Below, in pieces: positions 56,296 through 64,000 of a stretch of DNA of 64,000 bases; position 1 is the first letter of the stretch; each line of letters opens with the position of its first letter. Below the pieces are notes generated by a model. That model saw only the letters and a list, made by a program, of their open reading frames with translations, was not told the DNA's origin and made no database searches. Source of the DNA: Dermacentor variabilis (lineage: Eukaryota; Arthropoda; Arachnida; Ixodida; Ixodidae); NCBI RefSeq assembly GCF_050947875.1, contig NC_134568.1, positions 199,740,258-199,804,257 of the forward strand, read 5' to 3'. A program made the position numbers and the translations under genes.

Positions 56296-57720
56296 TCGAT
56301 TTTCCACTTCTGGCTACCAACAGGTGGCCAGAGCACCTTCGTTTTGCTCGGGCTGCACTGTTCTGGCTAGCCGCGGGCTGCCAGAACCCTGCCAGAACTA
56401 GCCAGGACGACTTTGGTCTGGCTGCTCTCTGGAAGTTCCCTGGCTAGCAGACTAAAAGAGGCGATGGGCACTCAGCGCCATCTTTGCGAGGACTTGATGG
56501 ATTGCAACGCAGGCACTTGAGGACTAAAATTTACCTCGCTCAGCCAACCGTCTACGGTCGTCTTCGGATTTCCTTACTTCTAACGTTATCGTCCTAGGTT
56601 CTAACACACCATCCCACATTGCGAGGCGGTGCGATACGAGCGCTGGTGAACCATTTGAAGCTTTTGTGTGTGTATGTGTCCAATGAAGGCTTCTTCCCGG
56701 CGGTGATAACCGGGCCACGCTCTCATGCATGCATGTTATCTGCATCGTGTTTTGCACAAGTTGTAGACGCTAATTCACACACAATGCGGCACATTTTTGG
56801 TTCATATTTCTCTGGCAGTTCTTTTCACACATCTCGCGTATGTATGCGGTAATATCTCCTTTTTCTGCATTTAGCGAAAGCATTGCAGCTGGCTCGTGTT
56901 CGCTCTGTCTCTCCGTCGTATGCTTGGGTGGCAGCTCGAAACACACGTGTTTGAACTCCGGGCTGTTCATAAGAATGCACTGGTTGGGTAATAGGCACAC
57001 ATACATTAGCTTATTGCTTGAACGATCACAACCAATATTGTTTTTCGTGTGAAACTTTTCGCTGGTCACAGGTGGCGTGCATTTTCATGCGCCAGCCACA
57101 TCCCCAGCACCTTAGGGTCAAAATGAAAAGCACCATCAGCCGAAACAAACTTTCTGAAATCGAAGCCCAAACAGGTCGGCATGAAATTTTATGCCTATAA
57201 GACGTACCCGATATCCTGCTTTTTCATGTCTTGTCAAGTGATGACACAACGCCAACTCATCAATCTTGCAGGTGGGCGACGTGACCGCTGCGAGCAGGGA
57301 TCCTCGAGCGATCGCTTTCGGGGATACAATCACTTACGCACGATTTCACATGTTGGCATCGGATGCGTTGGAGGCCCTCTGTTGCGTTGTACAAGGTGAG
57401 GTTGGTGGAGTGCGCGTCCTGTGCTGAGTTGTGCGAAATCTCGCGAAAGTGATTGTATCCCTGAATGCAACTATACATCCTTTCAAGATGGTAATGCATA
57501 AATGGGCCGACTATGCCTAGCGCACACCAGCCTTGCTGGGCGCTGCCATATGCTGGTAGCATGTTTACATTTATCCAGTGGCCAGCTGCTCCCACCCTGG
57601 CGTTCGATTTTGCAAACTTCGGACAGCTTCGGATTGTCTTGCGATCCCAGCCCGTGTGACTTCCTATCAGGGCCACAACTAGCTGGCTGCCGTCTGGCTG
57701 CCAGAACTCCGAAAATTGAA
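56296..57720. repeat. Inverted-repeat element, boundaries approximate
   Basis: CTTCGATTTTCCACTTCTGG (56297-56316) and the reverse complement of the region ending near 57720 (CTTCAATTTTCGGAGTTCTG) are alike, with further GCCAG-rich pairing inside. Probably a DNA element of 1.4 kb. A 219-codon minus-strand frame inside it (57260-57919) crosses the border and has no recognised domain. Confidence 0.5.
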
Positions 57721-59129
57721 GAAGCCCATTAACACCAAAGCCACTGAGGGCGTACGAAAAGCACAGCATGACATGATAAAAAAAAAAAAGACCCTCCTTT
57801 TGCACAAGGCCATGTGCTACGAGTACTCGCATGCAATGCATGTCAAGATGACAAACCCCAATGAATGCCCACAAAACATTCAGTGGCTCTACAGCTACTG
57901 CATTAATCAAGCTTCTCAAGACAGCCTCTTGACAAAAAAAAAAGTGCCAGAAGAATGAAGTTTGCTCATGTTATATGTAGAAAAATTGCAATTAGTTATT
58001 CATGTTGCAGCTTCAAGTAATGTGTAGCACTAAGCGTAAAACCACAAACAGCCAGGCAGTAGTGTACTTTGGGTGCATTTTCGGATGTTGATTAGCCAAT
58101 TAATCCCGAGGGATATGTTTTCTAGTTGAAGTAAAAGCAGGTAAAGGTGCTAGTACATGCCAGCTTGTACATGCTAATGCTGGCACATATGAACCAAGTA
58201 GAAAAACATGCCCCACATCTTGTTTCCTATGTTCTGTTTACCACAATTAAAAATGTCAGTGAAACAAAACCGAATGCATTATTATGGATTAAGATGTCAA
58301 GTTCATTCTAAATAACCATTAAGAAGGATAAACGAATACGGCGAGAATTTCAATGGGAAAAAGACAAAACCATGGTGTTTAAAGAGATCCATGGCAGTGT
58401 CTCCATGGGCCTTTACAGTTTGAATAGTGGCAGGCATTATGTGTCAGGGCTACTTGCTACCACTATTTTGTGCACAAAACATTGCAATATGAGGGAAGCA
58501 CTTAGTGATAGCAGGTGTTTCGAGTAGAATTTTGCTGTACATCTCAAATCTTTGCAAACAGTGTTTTTAGAAGGTCACATTCCACCTTGGGCATTCCACG
58601 ATGGGCCGCCTTGGTTTCCGCATTTTATTGTAAAAAGTACTATAAATACTAATCTGATATTTTTCATGCTGAATGGGAATTAGATTTATCTTAACTTTCA
58701 GTAGTTTTTTCACTGTAGCACCTTAATAGTTTGAAATCTACAAATCTAGCTAAAATTTGGCAAATAATTACAATGTACCTTTTCTCAGAAACTGACAGGA
58801 TACCCATTTGGATGGGCAGGTATATTTCGTGCAGTATTGTCTTAAAACTAAACTTTAAAAATGTTTCTTCTGATTTTTTTTTTACTCATTGTCTTTATCT
58901 ATAAAAAGAGAACTTGAGGATTTTAATCCTTTTGCCAATATTATGCAAACAATGCTTTAACATATTAGGTTGAGATTGTTGGCAATATGATGTATTATAC
59001 AATCTGTAAGATTCACTATAATATTGCAAGTAGTTTTCAAGAAAACATACATAAAGATTTTAAAAATGCAAGAATGACATTTTGAGAACACAGCTTTAGG
59101 TTTCCACGTTTACTACAAGGGTTAAAAGT
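57721..59129. other. DOK intron, nothing recognised
   Basis: AT-rich, A run at 57778-57789. No ORF that I trust. Confidence 0.5.
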
Positions 59130-59815
59130 AGGGGTGTGCTAATCAAAATTTCAAGCATGAATTGAACAGTCTATTTGATTTATACTTTATTCGAGATTTC
59201 ACTATTTGAAGTTATTGAATGTGTTTCTTTTGAATACACTATAATGGACAACCACTGTTGCCTTAAATAACAAGAAAAATTTATGCAAATGGAGACGCTT
59301 TCAAATCATTCTGCCGCTGGGGAGCCACAGATATTTCACAGATGAACCAGTTTCTGAACCAACACATGGAGGATTTACCCTATGCACAATCATTTCAATT
59401 AAATTAAATTTGCTTCATTTCCCAGAAACAGATTCAATCTTCAAATAAATATGTCTCGCATTACGACAGTCTGCAAATTTGCTTTGCTAACTTGATCTAG
59501 ACAAAACAATGATTCGACCAATCTCACCATGTTTTTTTTAATGGTGTCTTCAATGAGCACCACACTACTACATGCATCTGGTGACTTCATTATGGTCATT
59601 GTCATGGTGCACTTGATACGATCACCTTCCCATTGTTTTACATTTAAAAGGTTCACAGTTCACCTGATATCCAATATTAACAGCAGCAGATGTACGATGG
59701 TAAATAAATCTTTCATTGCCAAACACTCCATGGAATCTTTATATTTTCACTCTATGTAGAAATTGGGAATACTCGGTATTTGAGTAAAAAATTTTGGTAT
59801 TCAAGGACCCCTAGT
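59130..59815. repeat. Possible inverted-repeat element
   Basis: AGTAGGGGTGTGCTAATCAA (59128) and the reverse of TTCAAGGACCCCTAGTT (59799-59815) may be its two ends. Similar AGGGGTGTGCGAAT repeats are widespread in tick sequence as I remember it. Weak. Confidence 0.3.
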
Positions 59816-60331
59816 TAAAGGGTTTCCAGCAGAGTGCACATGAGGGCAAAGGCCGTGATTGGATGTGGCATGTATTGGAATGAGTGCCGGGGAGTTTGAG
59901 TGGACGAAAGTGTAAAGGCAAGGGAGTGCATACAGTGAGCATCCTGGCACAAAGACAGCCTGCGCTTAGTATGCGACATGCTGCACACGAAGTCATTGGC
60001 ACCAGATGGTAGCAGGTGCCGTGTTTCAAAGACGCAGGCTAGTTCTCATACAAGAGATTGTTGTACTATACACAAGTCGATAAATTGTTCACTCAGGCAC
60101 AGGGCTCTGTAGAAACGTTTTCAAGGACTGCCTGCCATTGCCTGCCATTTATTGCTGTCATGCAGAGGAGCTGGAATTGCCTTCCACAGCCTTTATATTG
60201 ATTCAATGCATTTATAAAACAACCTCTTTCTCTGCTGGCAGCAGTGCATACAGACACAAATTAGCAGTTACCAGTCAGTGCATAGTTATGCTGCCCTCCT
60301 GCCATGCACATACTAATGAGGTTTAACTGTA

Positions 60332-61416
60332 CAGTCACCGACCGATAATCCTAACACTGATAATCCGGGTGGCTTTGCGGCACCGCCAATGGCTCGATAG
60401 AAATAATGTGTAAAGATGATCAATATTTCGGACAGCTGCCAGCTCTACATTCAACTATCCGGACTCTGCGCGTGGCTGTAACGTACACCGACTCTGCCGC
60501 CATTATCTCCTCTGGCCACCTCGACAAAGACATCAAGTATGGCCTCAGAGATTACACGCTAGATAGAAATCCCTGTTGCCTTGTCTTGGTCGTAGCACTG
60601 CACCTCAGAGAAACTAGAAATGCCGATCTTGGAGGCTTTGCCTAAATTGTGCAGTCGCATCAACAATGCGATCATCACATCCATTCCGGTACTACCACGC
60701 ATCACCCGCTCTTGTTTGTTGAATTTGCCTTCTGGACAGCGTTCCGCCATTCTGTGCTTGCTTGTTTAGTATGCGTTCCAGACAGTGTTCTGCTGGCTCC
60801 AAGAAGTCTTTGTCATGAAGTTATCGACAGTCCATGTAAAATGGCACCAATGGTGCCCTTGCAGTCCGACTCCGAATGAGTCTTGAGTTGCAGTCCGAAT
60901 GAGCCTGGCTCAGCAACTGAAGAGCCTGAACTGCCGTCTACCATAACGAGTTCAAATGCGGACATCACTGATGACCTGCTAGGCTGTGGTGTGCCGATTC
61001 CTGCAACCGTTACATCTGAAGACTTTGCAGACGTCAACAGTGCAGTGTTGTTGTGGCTAACTGAACGATGACAAAACAGCTGAGGAAGTTCTCCTACCGT
61101 CAAATCATATGGTCAAACTGTGACTAACTCGGGTGATGATGTTCCGTGTGCTCCAGAGCCTTCACATGCTGATCTGACTCGAGCCTTTGCAGTCCTTCCA
61201 TCGGCATACAGAGACAACACAAAACTCGCAGAAATACACATGGACTTGGTTGCACGTAAGCGGAAGTGCATGCAGCAATGAATCAACCACTTCTTACTCG
61301 CACAGGGGCCTTAAAATGTGAATAAACCTTTTTTGGACACGTTCACTGTTTAAGACATTCGATAGTTCGGATTTATTTACGTTCCCCTTGGAGACAAAAT
61401 TATAAGTCGTCAACTG
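60332..61416 (+). mobile_element. Tigger/pogo element remnant with transposase C-terminus
   Basis: TA|CAGTCACCGACCGATAATCC at 60330-60351 and the reverse of the right end, CAGTTGACGACTTATAAT (61416-61399), are related; TA lies outside both. The plus strand encodes ATVTSEDFADVNSAVLLWL (~61003-61059) and, after shifts, AFAVLPSAYRDNTKLAEIHM (~61184-61243) and ARKRKCMQQ (~61255-61281), matching the end of Tigger transposases. The catalytic domain is missing or unrecognisable. Its terminal repeat differs from those of the elements at 43.8 and 54.5 kb, so at least three Tigger families are present. Confidence 0.75.
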
Positions 61417-61689
61417 TACAAACAAAATGGCTAAACTGACAAAGGAGACTGGCGATTTTTAAAATAAAATTCAGGACATTCACGCAACATCTTGGGCAAT
61501 TGGCCCCCAAACTTGTTTATAATGTTACACATGCCACACAGCTCTCACCAGCCAAAGCATCAAAGTTGTTCCTCTTTGGAGGTTCGGCTAGTGAGTAAAG
61601 TGTTGCAACTTAACCAGACACACTTGTGATAGAACATTTTCATTCAACCTACAGCTTCAAGAATTCTGAGTGAAAGCAACAGTGCACAC

Positions 61690-61806
61690 CTTGGAGCTCT
61701 TTCTGGATCCCTGGGCTCAATATGTCTGGCTCCCCAGCTGAAAGGCCAGACTGTGGCTCAAGGCATTCCTGTACCATCAGCTTCACCCAGGTGTCCGCTT
61801 CCAGAT
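61690..61806 (-). CDS. DOK5-like: DOK-like gene, PH/PTB linker exon
   Basis: Acceptor GTCCAG (CT at 61807-61808), donor GTGTGC (61684-61689 on plus). The first two bases finish an Asp codon from the PH exon, giving CDSDLEADTWVK. DLEADTWVKLMVQECLEP is the C-terminal helix of the PH domain, and GEPDILSPGIQKELQ the linker; vertebrate DOK5 has the same GEPDLL...GVQ pattern. It ends one base into the next codon. 117 bp. Confidence 0.9.
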
Positions 61807-62646
61807 CTGGACAAAACCCATAAATATCTTGACAATACAAACACAACAGGTGACAAAGCTGTGACCTGTTTTATAGAATAGATGCTGGTAAGGTAAAGTT
61901 ATTCTACATCTTCCGTTTTCTTTTGCTCACTGAACCCATTATGAACAATCTCAACATCAAGATACTATATAGCTGAGCCTTATTCAAACTGTAACACAGC
62001 AGCACAGAAATGAACTCGAAGCAGCTAGATCAACAGAGGTAGAAGCTCTGCCACCTGTTCTTTGCTGCTTTTCTCATTATTTCTGACATATATGATCACT
62101 GTTGCGCTTATAAACTTTTTAAAAATCTGAAGACACTGCATTGCACTCAAGTAGTTCACTTTGGATTCCACATCGGAACAAAGCCAACTTTTCAGCCGAT
62201 TTCACACCACCATGCACTCGACGTCAAATTTGTCCAGTTTTTGTTCAGCACATACTTTAGTGTAAACTAGGACTCTGCTATATAAGGGTTTGTTATAACC
62301 TGTAAAGTCAATTCGAGCACGTCAAAGCAGCACTTGCACCAACAGCAACATAACCAGCAATAAATTTTCATTGTTAAGCTGTATTTTTTCCATTTCAGAG
62401 CAAGTGGGAAAATTTTCAAGAAGGGACTGCAACAATGCTTTGATTAGCAGCATGGCAACACAGGGTACAATGCCTCAAACCTATGTTCAATTTGCTTTAC
62501 AATACCCTTTCATTGGTTTCAGTTTCATTATACATGCTCAAATTGTACCAACTCCCCCCCACAAAGAAAACAATAAGTATCAAGAGTTTCACATTCTATT
62601 CAGAAACTGGCTGCAATGACCACTCAAGTTATGTCTGAATCCTTAC

Positions 62647-62869
62647 CAGAATCGCATGCCACTGATTTGACTGATCCATCCTGAAAGCAGATGGAGAAGG
62701 CGTGCTTTCGAACGCTGGTTGGTAAACGGGTGATGCTGGTGGCTGGTGTCAGGAGCACCACCTTTTGTCCAGTGTGGGTGCGGGCGTGTTTTTCCTCGAG
62801 ATACTTCTCCAGACGACATGCTGTTGTGCTGGTTGCCTTGCGCAGCACAAGCCACCGTCGCTGCCACAC
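62647..62869 (-). CDS. DOK5-like: DOK-like gene, main PH domain exon
   Basis: Acceptor TGCCTGCAG (CT at 62870-62871), donor GTAAGG (62641-62646 on plus). Residues VWQRRWLVLRKATST, RLEKYLEEKHAR, ITRLPTSVRKHAFSICF and SVKSVACDS are PH-domain strands 2-6, equivalent to QRCWLVFKKASS...KHAVAIIF of DOK5. The start Met and the first strand (GYVKIRSRKLG-like) must come from an upstream exon that should end in phase 0. 223 bp. PH domains of this type bind membrane phosphoinositides. Confidence 0.9.
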
Positions 62870-64000
62870 CTGCAGGCACAGCCACCAACTGCTTTTTAGT
62901 GTCACACTTTATTACAACCACCGCATGATTTATGCAACATAAAAAGGATGACGCTGGTGAATAATCAAGAAAGCCACATGGGCCCACCAGTCCATGCGTT
63001 TTGAAACTCCTCTCCTACATAAAGGCTATGGCCAAATTTCGGTATCCCGCACACAAAAAGAAAGAAATAAAGAACAAGCATGGTATGTGCAGAATGGCAT
63101 GCATAATCCAACGCCACGGCAAAGTATGCATTATAAAAAAATACAAATGCCTTAGTCTGGTGATGAATAGATATTGCCAAACAATTGTAACAGCCCGAAA
63201 TTCTATACATGTATGCCACTATTTGCATGCCAAGATTTTCACATTCAACAATATAATCTTACGTTCACTTATACAGCATAGACTTGCTTCTACTGGGCGT
63301 TTCAAATAACTTGAATCAAACCTAAAAAATAAAGTGGCACACCTTACAACGAATCAGACCAAAAGAATATTGTTCGTAATTGTCTTTAGTTACTCACTTT
63401 CTTAGGTGTGATCAGTTAGCTAATTAATTATCTTATTTTTATTCAAAATTTTAAATATTTGTTTCAGGGCAAAAGTCATATGCGAGAAATTGCACAGCGT
63501 GTTCAGAAACAGCCACTCAAGATGCTTCGATAGAAGTTAGCTTTTACATAGTTCTTTTTTCTGGGCTCTGAAGAAAGCCTGCAAAATATGAAAAAGACAT
63601 CGCTGCATGTTTGCGTACCTGGATTGTAATACCCACAATTGTGTTTCTAAAGAACATACCCTGCATGCCTGTCGCTAAAACATGCATGCACGCACACATG
63701 CCAACAACACACGCGTGCACAGCTGAGGAGTGTTTGCATCCGCGTCCAGCACTGCTCTAGTCTTATTTAAGATGGTGGCAGGTATCACGGTGCTGGCATA
63801 TGCTAGACACCGTAGTTGATCACTTTTTTTCTTTGTGGTGGGCATGCCGGCTTCCATTTCTAAACACGACTGAGGGTGCTGCCATCTAGAAATCCAAAGA
63901 GCATAGAGACTTTTCTTTTGTGTGTATGAGTGTGTGGGGGGGGGGGCTATCTTCAGAGCCCTGAAAAAATAACTTTATCGAGTATTTTTGAATATGCTCT
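62870..64000. other. Upstream intron or flank; no exon found
   Basis: I searched the minus strand for the missing PH start exon and saw no convincing one. A G run at 63936-63947. Short ORFs are unrecognised. Confidence 0.5.

Larger units (their letters stand above)
37225..62869 (-). other. DOK5-like: DOK4/5/6-like adaptor gene, visible part
   Basis: Five minus-strand exons with GT/AG borders and compatible phases encode a PH domain followed by an IRS-type PTB domain and a Ser/Pro-rich tail. This is the architecture of DOK/IRS adaptors, and the sequence is closest to the vertebrate DOK4/5/6 subgroup as I remember it. Such proteins bind phosphotyrosine on receptor tyrosine kinases at the plasma membrane and pass the signal on. 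Introns visible: 840 bp, 7.3 kb, 1.3 kb and 10.1 kb. The exon(s) for the start and the first PH strands are upstream of 62.9 kb and were not found up to 64 kb. Introns carry Tigger, gypsy, SINE and MITE debris. Confidence 0.88.

Noticed and set aside
57260..57919. 219-codon minus-strand ORF in the DOK intron
   Set aside because: No domain, no codon or motif sign, and it crosses the border of an inverted-repeat element.
62870..64000. Start exon of the DOK gene in the last 1.1 kb
   Set aside because: No minus-strand stretch encodes the expected GYVKIRSRKLG-like start with a phase-0 donor; the exon must lie beyond the window.

Overview
The window is a piece of animal nuclear genome, most likely from a hard tick (Ixodidae). 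Genes are sparse, introns are long and split by GT/AG junctions, and most bases are decayed transposable elements. Seven copies of a tRNA-headed SINE resemble the tick Ruka family as I remember it. There is no sign of bacterial organisation, no rRNA or true tRNA gene, and no CRISPR array.

The only host gene I can support lies on the minus strand from 62.9 kb down to about 37.2 kb. It is an adaptor of the DOK4/5/6 type (PH domain plus IRS-type PTB domain). Five exons are visible: most of the PH domain (62647-62869), the PH/PTB linker (61690-61806), two PTB exons (54180-54369 and 52733-52880) and a Ser/Pro-rich tail ending in a stop (42376-42633). Exon phases fit at every junction. The first exon(s) lie beyond the right edge. 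A minus-strand AATAAA with a GU-rich stretch at about 37.25 kb suggests a 3' UTR of about 5 kb. The introns are filled with transposon debris.

Layout. 0-4.6 kb: a LINE with an esterase-type ORF1 and a broken endonuclease/reverse transcriptase ORF2, ending in a CATC-repeat tail. 5.9-9.9 kb: an LTR-like block, a P-element transposase remnant, a GAT microsatellite, a dead mariner-superfamily copy, a fold-back repeat and a SINE. 10.6-18.4 kb: a nest of elements, with a 5.9 kb Ty3/gypsy retrotransposon (two 420 bp LTRs, ATAT target duplication) and two smaller inverted-repeat elements apparently inside one older element. 19.5-20.8 kb: a second mariner with both terminal repeats. 23.3-25.2 kb: an RTE-like LINE remnant with a SINE inserted (15 bp duplication). 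25.6-27.4 kb: a long terminal-inverted-repeat element. 27.9-34 kb: degenerate direct repeats and SINEs. 35.3-35.7 kb: a PHD-finger-like ORF. 43.8-57.7 kb, inside the DOK introns: Tigger/pogo relics, TTAA- and TA-flanked MITEs, two gypsy integrase fragments and a BED-like zinc-finger ORF. 60.3-61.4 kb: another Tigger relic.

The transposons are mostly dead: nearly every coding region carries stops, frameshifts or lost catalytic residues. The exceptions are the gypsy integrase ORF (14633-16087) and the LINE ORF1, which remain open. I found no convincing new biological system. The points most worth checking are the DOK gene structure with its very long 3' UTR, the nested elements at 10.6-18.4 kb, and several inverted-repeat families delimited here only by eye.
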